From contig NZ_QTTN01000018.1 of assembly GCF_003386535.1 (NCBI RefSeq), forward strand, positions 60,360 through 124,359: a stretch of 64,000 bases of DNA. Reading direction: 5' to 3'. How positions within the stretch are numbered: position 1 is the first letter of the stretch; every line of letters begins with the position of its first letter. A program made the translations under genes and the position numbers. Source of the DNA: Paenibacillus taihuensis. Lineage in GTDB: Bacteria; Bacillota; Bacilli; Paenibacillales; Paenibacillaceae. The notes under the pieces were generated by a model, which worked only from the letters and a program-made list of their open reading frames with translations, did no database searches and was not told the origin of the DNA. Below are positions 26,677 through 37,058 of the stretch, in pieces.

Positions 26677-27564
26677 CTAAGTAATTGAAGCCTCATAAAT
26701 CGATTGTACCGTTCCGGACAACAGCTGATTGAACTCCTCATCCGACTGCTGCGCTGTAAGTCCTTCTGCCAATGCACGAGAGAAGCTCGCGATGAGGCCA
26801 TGATTGCGCGCTAATCTTGTATTGGCATCTTCTCGCTCGTATCCACCGGAAAGCGCGACCACTCGAATAATATGCGGATCATCCATCAGATCGCGATAGA
26901 AGTCATCCACCGTTGGGATAGACAGCTTCAGCATGATAAGGGCATCCGACGGAAGCAACTCGAGCTGCTTCACAATCTCTGCCTTGAGCAGCCGCTCGGA
27001 CTCTTCCTTATCCGTGCTATTGATATCTACCTCCGGCTCGATAATCGGTACGAGTCCTGCCGCGATAATCTGCTTGCCGACCTCGAACTGCTGCTCCACT
27101 ACTTTCCGAATGCCTTCCGGATTTGCCTCTTTGATGACCGAGCGCATCTTAGTCCCGAAGATATGTCTCTTGTTCGCACGCGCGAGCAGCTCATCCAGCC
27201 CTGGAATCGGCTTCATCACCTGCACGCCTCCATCTAGCGCAGCTAGCCCTTGGTCAATCTTCAGGAAAGGTACGATTCCCTTCTTCTCCCACAGGTAATC
27301 GGCGGTGTATAACCCGTCAATCTTCCGGTCCATCGTATTCTCGAACAGGATCGCGCCGAGAATCGATTCCGAGCTGAATGCCGGACTCTGAATAATTCGT
27401 GTTCTCATCTCGTGAACGCGAACGTACATCTCTTCGTCACCGGAATACTTGTCCTCCGTAACGCCATATTGCAGAAGTGCCTTTGGTGTACTGCCACCGC
27501 TCTGGTCGAGCGCTGCGATAAAGCCCTTGCCAGAACGGATGCGTTTCAATTGTTCCTGATTCAC
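26677..27564 (-). CDS. fda: Class I fructose-bisphosphate aldolase
   Basis: A 295-residue class I aldolase of the bacterial Fda type. It opens with [20 protein letters not shown] then [10 protein letters not shown], and shows [31 protein letters not shown] and [20 protein letters not shown], all typical of the Schiff-base family. It cleaves fructose 1,6-bisphosphate to triose phosphates. It is transcribed alone with its own terminator. Confidence 0.92.
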   Translation of the reverse strand: MNQEQLKRIRSGKGFIAALDQSGGSTPKALLQYGVTEDKYSGDEEMYVRVHEMRTRIIQSPAFSSESILGAILFENTMDRKIDGLYTADYLWEKKGIVPFLKIDQGLAALDGGVQVMKPIPGLDELLARANKRHIFGTKMRSVIKEANPEGIRKVVEQQFEVGKQIIAAGLVPIIEPEVDINSTDKEESERLLKAEIVKQLELLPSDALIMLKLSIPTVDDFYRDLMDDPHIIRVVALSGGYEREDANTRLARNHGLIASFSRALAEGLTAQQSDEEFNQLLSGTVQSIYEASIT

Positions 27565-27687
27565 CGAAATTTCCTCCTCATTATCGCCTGATGGCTGGTG
27601 GGTAGCTTTGCTTCCCTTATTTTACAATAAAACACATTCAAAATTAACTGTGTTATTGTTCGCACGATTAAAGATCCCTATTAAAAA

Positions 27688-28248
27688 TTAATTAATCTGG
27701 CCCAGCTCATCCAAGAAAGCTGGCCGATTAGGGTAACACTGTCGCAAGCCTTCTACAATCCGCTCAGCCTGCTGCTCCCCTCCAGCCTTAAGAAGCTTAC
27801 GAATGAGTTGGCATACCTGCTTATACTGATTACGGTTAGATGCATGCCTCGCTGCACTTTCAATATAGTTCTCGAACAGTTGGTAAACTTCAGATGGATG
27901 TTGTCGGATCAGGTGTTTATAATAATCAACGATGCTGCCGGGATGACGTTTGACATATTCCAGCAATCTCGCTGTTTCTTTTTCCTCGATTAACAGCTTC
28001 GTATACATGGAATCGGCACTCCAGCCTCTTCCTTTCTCTAATGCCGCCAACACTCGGTCATATACATAAGGCCATTCCTCTGATTCGTATAAAGCCTTCA
28101 ACTGCAAGTAATATTCGTACTCCCCTGATGCGGCAAACTCCTCGGTCAGTTCACGCTGAGCCTTCAGTTCACCCGTTAGTTTGTTAACTTCCAACCTTAA
28201 TTTCTTCCACCGGGAAACAAGTCCAGGGTACCCTTTCTTGGTATCCAA
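27688..28248 (-). pseudogene. C-terminal half of a frameshifted SWIM zinc-finger protein
   Basis: A 186-residue frame (TTG start) that overlaps the end of the upstream SWIM frame by 52 bp in the -1 register. Its content (YPGLVSRWKKLRLEVNKLTG, YYLQLKALYESEEWPYVY, DRVLAALEKGRGWS) is helical-repeat sequence of the kind that follows the SWIM motif in full-length Firmicute proteins of over 500 residues. The two frames together would give about that length. The likely cause is one frameshift near 28,200-28,270 or a sequencing error; no classical slippery heptamer was found. Confidence 0.65.
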
Positions 28249-29180
28249 GAATCCGTACCTTGTCCGCTCGCTTGTTGTTTAAGCTCCAGCCTCAAAACGC
28301 AATCCTCCCATTGCCGTCTGGCTTCTATATCTTGGGCAGCTCCAGCCGCGATCTCAAGCAAAGGCAGCTTCCAATCCGTAAGCTCTTCACTCTGAGCTGC
28401 TTGCAACAACGTATGCAGTAAGGCCACTCTCACATTCGGTGAAAGCGATTCCTCTGATTCGACCACCGTCGCGATCAATTGCAAACATTGGTCGATTAGC
28501 CCCCCTATTATGCCATCCGAATCGTCACTTGATGGCATCAATTTCGCCATTTCATGCAATACACAGAAGCTTATTTGCGCCGCTCGCACAGATTCGCCCT
28601 TATCGTCAGCCTCCCAAGCCTTCTCCAATACAATCTCCGCGCCTTCAACGGCTCGAGAAACATTCCGATAGGATACAAAGCCGTCTCGCTCCGCATACCT
28701 CTTTGCATAGGTTCGAATCAACTTCACATATTGATTCATATCCTCGTTTTCGCTCAATTGCATAAAATAGACTTCCAGACGACTCTTTACCTCTTTCATC
28801 TCTTGCGCATAATCCACCAGAAGTGATACTAGCTGTTCCTTGCTCAAAGCGTTTAGCTGGTCCGAAAGATGCGCCTGGGAAGATTTCAGCTTTGTGTTCG
28901 CATTCGTATCTGACAGATACTTGCGAAGCTCTAAGAATACGGCTACTTGGTGCTTACAGATCGCTTCCATGTCGAATGGGCAATCGCATGACGTAAACTG
29001 AATCTCATTAGCTTCGTCGATCTGCACTCTCACTTCGTAGTAATCGCTGCCTTCTACTTCTGCACGATAGAATCGGTCATCGATTTCTTCCAGCTCAACA
29101 ACATGGAAATTCTTGTAATACTCTTTTCCCCTCTCCACAATGCTGGAAGGAACAACCTTCTCAAAATCGCTCAGCTTCAC
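28197..29180 (-). pseudogene. N-terminal half of a SWIM zinc-finger protein
   Basis: A 327-residue frame. The SWIM zinc motif is IQFTSCDCPFDMEAICKH (CxCx(n)CxH) near residue 70, followed by an all-helical region. The last 15 residues (after LKQQASGQG) look out of frame. SWIM domains bind DNA or protein; in Firmicutes these proteins are uncharacterised. See the overlapping 27,688-28,248 frame for the missing C-terminal half. It could still make a shortened protein. Confidence 0.7.
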
Positions 29181-29280
29181 ACGAATCCTTCCCCCACTTC
29201 TTGATTTTCCTTAATTCGATCATCAGACAGGCAAGTACAAATTGCTGGCGTTAGATACATACAACAGAACAATGCAAATA

Positions 29281-29302
29281 GGACACCTCTTCTGTGGTGT
29301 CC
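29281..29302 (-). terminator. Terminator hairpin after the second SEC-C gene
   Basis: GGACACC pairs with GGTGTCC just past the stop codon. The T run is short, so termination may be partial. Confidence 0.5.
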
Positions 29303-29310
29303 CTTCGCTG

Positions 29311-30453
29311 CTACATGCAGCACTTCTTATACTTCTTCCCGCTGCCGCATGGGCATGGGTCGTTTCTGCTGATTTTCGAAGCTGCCGCCGCGAACGAAAC
29401 GACATTGCTGTTATTCGTATTCGGACTCGGCTTCGGGCTTAACTCGTCAGGCGTAAAGCCGCGATTGGACCACATTCTCGTCGTATTATTCACAGCGATA
29501 ATTATTGGCATAAGCTCTTCAAGCTGCTTCTTGTTCAGGCGGATTTTCCGGATCTCGAACTCTTCCATGATTACTGCAAGCGGCTCTTCCATCGCACATG
29601 CGAGCTGAATATCATCCATGAGGGCTTCCGCCTGCCGCTCCGTTCTGCCCAGCTTCTCCACAATATGGCTCTTCAAGGCTTCCAACTGCGGCGTCATCTC
29701 GAAATAATCGAGCTCCGCATAACGCAGCAGTTCTTCCTTCGGAGGCATATAGTACGGCTTGTCTTTCACGCTCTCCAGGAATTCTTGATAATCCTCCAAG
29801 CCCTCTCCCTCTAATGCCTCGTGCAGGATAAGCCCGCTCTGAATATCCCAATACAGCATCTTGTCCGAGACGGATAACCGAATCGCATTGAACTCTCCCT
29901 CGGTCAAGCTGATGTTGTTCTGCTCGTTGATGATCGCGATGAGCTTCTCCACCGGGCAGATGCCGTATAGATTCGCTGCCGCTTCGATATACCGCAGCAC
30001 CAGCTGGCTTACGCTGCGTTCTTCCTCGAACGATCGCCGATCCAGCTTCTTGTATGCGGCTTTGACCTCCTTGGGCATGACAATAAACAGCTCGTCCTGC
30101 TCCAGGAAGCTGAACACCAGACCTTTATCCATCAGGAATAGGTACGCGTCCGGCATGATCTCATTCTCTTGAATGTACGGAACGCTCATCAGCGCGTTAA
30201 TGAGCTCCCATTCTTTCGGCTCAGCCGCAATGAACGCCGAACGCACGAACGCCGGGTTCGTGATTCGCTCGTACAGCGCATCCGCGAGCTCTTGCTTCTT
30301 CAGCTTGGAGCGCCCCGCAAGCGCGCAATTGGAAGCAATGAAATTAAGCCGATCCTTCGTAATCTCCGCGAGGATATCCTTTAAGCTGGTTACAGCCGGT
30401 CCTTTTATCGCATTGGCCACGTTTAGCTGCAGTAACTCTTTTTGCCTATCCAT
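29311..30453 (-). CDS. SEC-C motif protein, long form
   Basis: A 380-residue protein with the same ends as the short SEC-C protein at 5,602-6,063: an N-terminal helical domain ([37 protein letters not shown]) and a C-terminal [16 protein letters not shown] zinc motif. Between them lies a 250-residue helical region not present in the short form (for example LMSVPYIQENEIMPDAYLFL). The shared ends point to duplication with gain or loss of the middle. Function unknown; probably cytosolic. Confidence 0.8.
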   Translation of the reverse strand: MDRQKELLQLNVANAIKGPAVTSLKDILAEITKDRLNFIASNCALAGRSKLKKQELADALYERITNPAFVRSAFIAAEPKEWELINALMSVPYIQENEIMPDAYLFLMDKGLVFSFLEQDELFIVMPKEVKAAYKKLDRRSFEEERSVSQLVLRYIEAAANLYGICPVEKLIAIINEQNNISLTEGEFNAIRLSVSDKMLYWDIQSGLILHEALEGEGLEDYQEFLESVKDKPYYMPPKEELLRYAELDYFEMTPQLEALKSHIVEKLGRTERQAEALMDDIQLACAMEEPLAVIMEEFEIRKIRLNKKQLEELMPIIIAVNNTTRMWSNRGFTPDELSPKPSPNTNNSNVVSFAAAASKISRNDPCPCGSGKKYKKCCM

Positions 30454-30533
30454 ACTCGTAATAAACCCCTTCGCACTTTAAACATTACTCCGATTGTACT
30501 CTAATCTTGAAATTGAAGGCAAACATCCCTCCT

Positions 30534-31010
30534 TCAACGAAGAAAGAGGGATGTCGATGTTAAAACGTCATAATTGACGACATAAGGATGACGTTCGTTA
30601 TGATAATAGCCTTCGCTGTATTCGATTAGCTCCCCGCTCTCGTCGTACGCATAACGCGAATGTTTGAGAAGCGGTGTTCCAGCCTCTATTTGCAGAGCGG
30701 CCAAGTCGGGAGCCGGCGATGCAGCCGTGACGGAAAATTCATCGCGATACTTGCCGAGCAACACTTCCTGTTCTTCCAGCAAATCATAGAGCGACTGCTC
30801 GCTCAGATCGGGCAGCTCGATTCCCGCAGCCCGGTTCGACAGGTAGTGCGTGTAATGAATGTAGGGTTCGTCATTTAAACGATACAATCTCTCGATGCGC
30901 AGACATCGCTCACCGAACAATCGGTATGCCACGGATCCCGCTTCGTTCGCAGCACGCTCTGCGGCAAGCAGCTGCTTCCGAATCCGATGGCCCTTAAAAA
31001 AACAAACCAC
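30534..31010 (-). pseudogene. GntR-family effector (UTRA) domain lacking its DNA-binding part
   Basis: A 158-residue frame that is a nearly complete UTRA ligand-binding domain: RCLRIERLYRLNDEPYIHYT, SEQSLYDLLEE, IEAGTPLLKHSRYAYDESGE, LIEYSEGYYHNERHPYVV. In intact GntR/HutC regulators it follows a winged helix of about 70 residues. Here the frame starts inside the terminator stem of the next gene (31,002-31,034) and no winged helix is found upstream. It is a 5'-truncated remnant and probably not expressed. Confidence 0.8.
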
Positions 31011-31034
31011 ATCCTAATTATGGATGTGGTTTGT
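31002..31034 (-). terminator. Terminator of the YdjO-like gene
   Basis: ACAAACCACATCC pairs with GGATGTGGTTTGT (13-bp perfect stem), followed on the minus strand by seven Ts. It marks the edge of the truncated UTRA remnant. Confidence 0.88.
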
Positions 31035-31059
31035 GCTGGAGGAGACGAATCGCGACCTA

Positions 31060-31236
31060 CTATTCGATCCGAATATTCTTCATCTTAAGACTCATACTGG
31101 TATGACAAGAGGGACATTGCGGCTTTTCCGCGGTTATAAACTCCACTCTTGACCAACAGACACATTGCGGGCATTGCCAAACACTTGTATCGGCGTAAAC
31201 ATGCTCACTGACTGGCTTCTTTCCTTGTCTATACAT
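31060..31236 (-). CDS. YdjO-like small zinc-ribbon protein
   Basis: A 58-residue protein with two Cys pairs, WQCPQCVCW and PQCPSCHTSM, forming a zinc ribbon. Length and the pattern TSVWQCPQC...F...EKPQCPSC match the Bacillus cold-inducible YdjO family. ATG 31236 has AGGGGAG six bases upstream; a longer frame has no ribosome site. It stands alone with a strong terminator. The family's role is unknown. Confidence 0.75.
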   Translation of the reverse strand: MYRQGKKPVSEHVYADTSVWQCPQCVCWSRVEFITAEKPQCPSCHTSMSLKMKNIRIE

Positions 31237-31564
31237 GGACACTCCCCTTCCACTTCTTGCAGACTTTTCGATAATCCGCAATAAATAAAAGCCGTTCTCC
31301 CAGCGCACAATAAGGTGCTAGCAGACCGGCTCAATATGTCGGACATATACACTATTAGTTCAATTGTAACATTAACGCTACGTATGCATCAAGCTGTCCG
31401 CAGTGGGGATTTTATGGGCAGGAGGCTGCACGACAAACCTGCTCCCTTTGCCCAGCATTTATTGGAAAAAATCGAAAAATGGTGCAGCCAGAATTGCACA
31501 GCAAAAATCCACAACCTCGTTCGGTTGTGGATTTCCTGTCTAGCTTCGGCGACATCCAATACAG
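31237..31564. other. Gene-free spacer
   Basis: No plausible coding region is seen on either strand. The only structure is the terminator at 31,505-31,534. The sequence between the YdjO-like gene and the nosD/htrA remnant may be what is left of deleted genes. Confidence 0.6.
31505..31534 (-). terminator. Terminator after the nosD/htrA remnant
   Basis: AAATCCACAACC pairs with GGTTGTGGATTT (12 bp, 6-base loop) with T-rich sequence on the minus strand. The stem is almost the same as at 9318-9344. Confidence 0.85.
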
Positions 31565-32874
<1,310 letters not shown>

Positions 32875-32878
<4 letters not shown>

Positions 32879-33279
32879 TGCTGAACAACCAATTCGCTTT
32901 TCTTCGATATATGCAGCTCATTTTGGTATAAATGGATATACACTTTATAGGTTTGGGCTTTCTCGAATACATGATTCGCTTTGAAAGTGCCATCCTTGTT
33001 AAGCGTAGCATTCACAAGAGCAGGCATTCCCGAGTTATCCGGTTCTCGAATATCGAACTGAACTTCAGCCCCATCAGTATCCAACAATCCGATAATTGTT
33101 GCGGATAGCTGAATTTTCTTTCCTACGGTCGCAGGTGACGGATTAGTGGAAAGCGCAACCTTAATTGATGCAGGATCTGGTTCTTGTACTTCTTTAGCTG
33201 AAGAGCAGCTCGTTATCAACAGAACGATTAGCAGACAAGATGCCAACAGCATACCAACTTTATTCTTCAATTCTTTCAC
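32875..33279 (-). CDS. FixH/YtkA-like lipoprotein
   Basis: A 134-residue lipoprotein: signal peptide with lipobox (LLITSC), then a single small beta-sandwich domain with IKVALSTNPSPATVGKKIQL, VQFDIREPDNSG and FEKAQTYKVYIHLYQNELHI. This is the YtkA/FixH type found with copper-handling and nos gene clusters. It overlaps the start of the nosD remnant by four bases (ATGA), so the two were once a coupled operon. It is intact although its partner is broken. Confidence 0.72.
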
Positions 33280-33520
33280 CCCTCTTAGATCATTCCGTAA
33301 TAAGTGTATCCGTTACAGGCGGCATCTAACATGACTCCTTCGAGCTAGTATAGCGAACGAATTATGACGATTTAGCGGACACCTTTGGCTATCAATAGGC
33401 GCTCGCCAGACTGCGCACTCGACTCTGCGAGCTCCGAGCGCTCGGTGTTCCGAAATGGACAATCTGATTATGGAAAATTCAAGGCTTGGCGCACGGGAAA
33501 TGTCCCGAAAATCAAAAAAT

Positions 33521-33553
33521 GCCCTTTCGACTTCCTATTGGAAGCGAAAGGGC
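33521..33553 (-). terminator. Strong terminator at the end of the left ars operon
   Basis: GCCCTTTCG-CTTCC pairs with GGAAG-CGAAAGGGC (14 bp, one bulged A, TATT loop), followed on the minus strand by ATTTTTTGATTTT. It is the first terminator after arsC on that strand. Confidence 0.75.
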
Positions 33554-33680
33554 TGAAGAGTATGCTTTCTCGTTATTTGGAGCTTTGTTAACCTTCTGGA
33601 ACCGTCATATGCGGACCCGCATGTACGGTGGGGACGGAGCCTCCTCCTACTCGATTAATTCATCCATTAATAGCATCTGG
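33545..33680 (+). mobile_element. Probable group II intron 3' remnant (domain V)
   Basis: A short frame GLKSMLSRYLELC ending in TAA resembles the C-terminus of intron-encoded maturases. It is followed 12 bases later by a hairpin at 33,597-33,633 in which ACCGT pairs with ACGGT and ATGCGG with CCGCAT around an internal bulge, the layout of group II intron domain V. Only the 3' end is present; the rest of the intron and most of the reverse transcriptase are gone. The call rests on pattern memory and needs a covariance-model search. Confidence 0.45.
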
Positions 33681-33784
33681 AGAGCCGCCATCTGCGGCGG
33701 CTTAATATTAATTAAACATCATCTGCTCCACCCATGAAGATCGTGGTGTCATGAAAAGCATGATGTTTCTATTTTGATATCTAC

Positions 33785-34210
33785 TTATTTGCCTTCTTTC
33801 GCAAACTGCTCAATGCGATTTTTAATCGAATCTCGGACTTCACTGAATTTGGCTGTGATTTCTTCTTCTGTACCTGTTGCCTTTGCTGGATCGTCAAAGC
33901 CCCAGTGCCATCTTTCCGCTTTGTCATTATGAACAACTGGGCAATTATCATTTGCGTGTCCACATAAAGTAATGATGTAATCCGCCTGCTTCAAAATTTC
34001 AGGATCAATGACATCCGATGTGTGATTCGAAATATCAATACCCACTTCATTCATGGTTTTTACAGCACGCGGGTTTAAGCCATGAGCTTCGAGTCCTGCA
34101 CTTCTTACTTCGTACTTATCACCGCCGAGAGCTTTTAAAAATCCATCGGCAATTTGGCTTCTGCATGAGTTTCCTGTACATAGAAAGTAAACGAGCGGCT
34201 TGTTATTCAT
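33785..34210 (-). CDS. arsC: Arsenate reductase, thioredoxin-coupled type
   Basis: A 141-residue ArsC of the Bacillus type. The P-loop nucleophile sits in [17 protein letters not shown] (Cys11), and the two resolving cysteines are in [13 protein letters not shown] (Cys83 and Cys90). It reduces arsenate to arsenite, with electrons from thioredoxin. Its start overlaps the arsB stop by one base. It is the last gene of the left ars operon (arsC-like, arsR, arsB, arsC). A close copy lies at 56,578-57,003. Confidence 0.95.
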   Translation of the reverse strand: MNNKPLVYFLCTGNSCRSQIADGFLKALGGDKYEVRSAGLEAHGLNPRAVKTMNEVGIDISNHTSDVIDPEILKQADYIITLCGHANDNCPVVHNDKAERWHWGFDDPAKATGTEEEITAKFSEVRDSIKNRIEQFAKEGK

Positions 34211-35655
34211 TATGGTCGATCTCCCTTGTCATGTATTTGTTTGATTTGTACCACTTCTTCTAGACGTTCTCTTTTAGAACCGAATATAGCTTTAACCAGC
34301 AGGGCACCAGCGATTGCAATTATCATGATCACAGCAATTAAAATCCAAACGTTAATGGTTGTCGAGTTAATTAGATGCAACCACAGATAAAGTCCGGTAA
34401 GTGTGATAAACAACGTTGGAACTGTCAGTACAATACCTGTTTTAAAATAATTGCCCCAAGTGATTTTTACGTCCTTACGCGATAGCACATGCAACCATAA
34501 AAGAGTTGCGAGTGAACCAATCGGTGTGATTTTCGGACCCAAATCGCTACCAATCACATTCGCATAAACCAATGATTCTCGGATAACACCCCCTGTCGCC
34601 GTTCCTTTAATGGCAAGGGCATCTATCATAACCGTCGGCATATTGTTCATGATCGAAGACAATATCGCTGCAAGGAAACCCATCCCCAGCGTGGAGATAA
34701 AGAGTCCTTTATCGGCCACTGCTTGAATGACATCTCCGAGCTCGTCAGTGAGTCCAACATTACGAAGCCCATATACTACGACATACATACCAATGGAGAA
34801 GATCACAACAGCCCATGGGGCACCTTTTACGAGCTTCCAAGTATGAATGGCTGGGCTGCGTCTTGCAGCCAGAATAAACCATACTGCAACTATGCCAGCA
34901 ATGACCGAGACCGGTACATGGATAAATTGACTCACCAGATAGGCAACAAGAAGAACAGCTAGGATAATCCATGACAGCTGGAACATCTTCTTATCCTTGA
35001 TGGCATCAGCAGGCTTTTTAAGTTGTTTCAAATCATAATTACCAGGGATGCTCTTACGGAAGAACAGGAACAAGACCAAAAGGCTTGCCAGTAGAGAAAA
35101 CAAGTTCGGAATAATCATCCGGCTGGCATATTCGACAAACCCGATCCCAAAATAATCGGCGGACACAATGTTAACGAGGTTGCTGACCACTAATGGGAGC
35201 GAAGTCGTATCTGCAATAAATCCACTTGCCATGATGAACGGCAAAATCATTCGCTGGTCAAATTTAAGCGCACGTACCATTGCCAGAACAATCGGTGTCA
35301 ATATAAGCGCGGCACCATCGTTTGCAAAAAACGCTGCCACAGCTGCGCCTAAGAGAACAACGTACACAAACATTAGCTTACCATTGCCTTTTGCCAAACG
35401 CGCCATATGCAAGGCAGCCCACTCAAAGAAACCAATCTCATCTAAAATAAGTGATATCAAAATGATGGCTACAAATGCAAGAGTCGCATTCCACACGATA
35501 CCGGTTACTGTGCCGACATCTGTTAAATTCACGACTCCGAATATTAGAGCAAGAATGGCTCCACCGCTTGCTGACCAGCCGATATTAAGTCCTTTTGGCT
35601 GCCAAATTACAAACGTTAATGTAATTAAAAATATAAGAAACGCGACGATCGTCAT
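34210..35655 (-). CDS. arsB: Arsenite efflux transporter ArsB
   Basis: A 481-residue polytopic protein (about 12 helices) of the ArsB/NhaD group. It starts [20 protein letters not shown] and has the conserved segments [52 protein letters not shown] and [20 protein letters not shown]. It exports arsenite or antimonite. It is longer than the usual 430 residues because of a charged C-terminal tail. It is very similar throughout to the copy at 55,130-56,575, showing duplication of the ars module. Confidence 0.95.
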   Translation of the reverse strand: MTIVAFLIFLITLTFVIWQPKGLNIGWSASGGAILALIFGVVNLTDVGTVTGIVWNATLAFVAIILISLILDEIGFFEWAALHMARLAKGNGKLMFVYVVLLGAAVAAFFANDGAALILTPIVLAMVRALKFDQRMILPFIMASGFIADTTSLPLVVSNLVNIVSADYFGIGFVEYASRMIIPNLFSLLASLLVLFLFFRKSIPGNYDLKQLKKPADAIKDKKMFQLSWIILAVLLVAYLVSQFIHVPVSVIAGIVAVWFILAARRSPAIHTWKLVKGAPWAVVIFSIGMYVVVYGLRNVGLTDELGDVIQAVADKGLFISTLGMGFLAAILSSIMNNMPTVMIDALAIKGTATGGVIRESLVYANVIGSDLGPKITPIGSLATLLWLHVLSRKDVKITWGNYFKTGIVLTVPTLFITLTGLYLWLHLINSTTINVWILIAVIMIIAIAGALLVKAIFGSKRERLEEVVQIKQIHDKGDRP

Positions 35656-35673
35656 ATTAACCCCCTACCCAAA

Positions 35674-35988
35674 TCACTCACAGCAGTCATTCTTTAAGTT
35701 GTCAATTTTCTCTTTCAAGGACGGGATATGATTCAAGATAGTTCCGATATATGTCTTGTCCTCGATATTCAGCGAGTAATAAATCCATTGCCCTTTCCGT
35801 GTTTCGTTTACGAGGCCGGCATCCTTTAGCTTTCGCAGATGCTGACTAACATTCGGTTGAGATGTCTCAAGAAACTCGACGAGATCGCATACGCAAAGCG
35901 CTCGTTCCTTCAGCATCGCAAGCATAGTAAGGCGAGTCTTGTCGCCAAGCAATTTGAATTGATCTGCCATCACTTGAATTTGATCCAT
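35674..35988 (-). CDS. arsR: ArsR family repressor (left operon)
   Basis: A 104-residue winged-helix repressor: QFKLLGDKTRLTMLAMLKER, the metal site ALCVCDLVEFL (CxC), recognition helix [18 protein letters not shown] and wing RKGQWIYYSL. Arsenite binding at the CVC motif would release DNA. It lies 18 bases before arsB and 12 bases after the arsC-like gene, all in one transcript from the promoter at 36,466-36,494. Confidence 0.93.
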   Translation of the reverse strand: MDQIQVMADQFKLLGDKTRLTMLAMLKERALCVCDLVEFLETSQPNVSQHLRKLKDAGLVNETRKGQWIYYSLNIEDKTYIGTILNHIPSLKEKIDNLKNDCCE

Positions 35989-36000
35989 TTGAAGCCTCCC

Positions 36001-36432
36001 TTACGCACCGATCACCCGCTGTTCTTCCAGCAGCTGTAGTACTTTCTCTTTTATTTCATCACGCACTGCTCGAAACTCATCAATACTTCCTTGTTCACCA
36101 GTCTTAGGCGTCGGATCGGTTATATCCCATTGAACGTTTAATATATCAAATGGAACGACAGGGCATTTCTCATTTGCTTTTTCGCAAAGTTTCACGACGA
36201 TATTAGCACTTGTGAAATACTTCATATTGATTCGCTTGGGCTGATATGATGAAATGTCTATTCCGACTTCTTTCATGACCTCAATGGCCATAGGATGAAT
36301 TTCGCTCTCCTCTAAACCCGCATTATCAACGATGACATGATCGCCCGCAAAGTGCCTAGTGAACGCTTCCGCCATTTGCGTACGACATCGGCTATAGATC
36401 GATAAATAATAAATGCGCAATGGCCTTCTCAT
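36001..36432 (-). CDS. ArsC-like protein lacking the nucleophile cysteine
   Basis: A 143-residue low-molecular-weight-phosphatase fold protein closely related in layout to ArsC. The P-loop reads YYLSIYSRCRTQMAEAF, so the catalytic cysteine (position 11, present in CTGNSCRSQ of real ArsC) is a serine. The two resolving cysteines (KLCEKANEKCPVV, 83 and 90) and the Asp of the DP motif (WDITDPTP) remain. It therefore cannot use the normal ArsC mechanism. It is the first gene of the left ars operon. The paralog at 49,160-49,612 (FLCGQNRCRSQ) keeps the cysteine. It may bind arsenate or thioredoxin, or be inactive. Confidence 0.85.
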   Translation of the reverse strand: MRRPLRIYYLSIYSRCRTQMAEAFTRHFAGDHVIVDNAGLEESEIHPMAIEVMKEVGIDISSYQPKRINMKYFTSANIVVKLCEKANEKCPVVPFDILNVQWDITDPTPKTGEQGSIDEFRAVRDEIKEKVLQLLEEQRVIGA

Positions 36433-36465
36433 ATAATCACCTCATAAAGTGGAAATCATGTAATA

Positions 36466-36494
36466 ATCATATAATGATTTACTTATATAATCAA
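36466..36494 (-). promoter_or_regulatory. Promoter of the left ars operon with operator-like palindromes
   Basis: On the minus strand TTGATT and TATGAT boxes are separated by 17 bp. The region is full of symmetric ATATAA/TTATAT sequence: ATATAAT-N6-ATTATAT overlaps the -35 box, and AATCAT-ATA-ATGATT covers the -10 box. ACTTATATAA here also occurs in the operator of the right ars operon (54,730-54,741). Confidence 0.6.
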
Positions 36495-36539
36495 TTAATT
36501 ATATGTTGAGGTTTTGTAAACGAAACCATACATAAAAAA

Positions 36540-36560
36540 GCCCGCCGGATTCCAGCGGGC
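36540..36560 (-). terminator. Terminator after arsN (left cluster)
   Basis: GCCCGC pairs with GCGGGC, followed on the minus strand by TTTTTTATG. Confidence 0.8.
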
Positions 36561-36569
36561 GATATAGCC

Positions 36570-37058
36570 TTAAAGCAATTTCTCCATCGCCATAACATCA
36601 ATATACTTTCCGTCCAATATGCCCTGATTTTGGAACACGCCTACTTCTCGATACCCGGATTTATGATATAATCCTTGCCCAAGCATATTATGAGGAAACG
36701 TAAAGAGAACGAATTTGTAGAACTTGTTTTCTCTTCCCGCCTCTTCAAGCTTCTGAAGCAACTGGCTTCCAACGCCTTTACCGCGCCAATCACGGTGAAT
36801 GTAAATTGAGATATCGCCGACACCGTCGTAAGCGCATCTTGAACTGTATTGATTTATTGCTGACCACCCGATGACTTCTCCGGCGTATTCGGCAACTAAA
36901 ACCTCAAAACGTCCTTGATGGTTCTCAAACCACTGACTCATGTATGATTCGTCTTTTGGCTTATCCTCTAATGTAGCAATTCTGTCTTCGATGCCTTGAT
37001 TGTAAATGGCTAGAACACTTGCAAGATCAGAGGAAAGAGCCCTGCGAATCAGCAGCAT
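36570..37058 (-). CDS. arsN: ArsN-type GNAT N-acetyltransferase
   Basis: A 162-residue acetyltransferase of the phosphinothricin-acetyltransferase type. Its start IRRALSSDLASVLAIYNQGI with EDRIATLEDKPKD, the CoA loop RDWRGKGVGSQLLQKLEE and the end YIDVMAMEKLL match the ArsN family found in ars operons. ArsN1 enzymes acetylate the arsenical antibiotic arsinothricin. It overlaps the arsI stop by 10 bases and has no good ribosome site of its own, so it is translated by coupling. A second copy lies at 59,549-60,043. Confidence 0.85.
   Translation of the reverse strand: MLLIRRALSSDLASVLAIYNQGIEDRIATLEDKPKDESYMSQWFENHQGRFEVLVAEYAGEVIGWSAINQYSSRCAYDGVGDISIYIHRDWRGKGVGSQLLQKLEEAGRENKFYKFVLFTFPHNMLGQGLYHKSGYREVGVFQNQGILDGKYIDVMAMEKLL

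Larger units (their letters stand above)
33280..33784. other. Spacer at the left edge of the arsenic island
   Basis: No intact gene is seen. It holds a strong minus-strand terminator (33,521-33,553), a possible group II intron remnant (33,545-33,680) and a palindrome-rich stretch before arsC. Base composition drops from GC-rich to AT-rich here. Confidence 0.6.
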
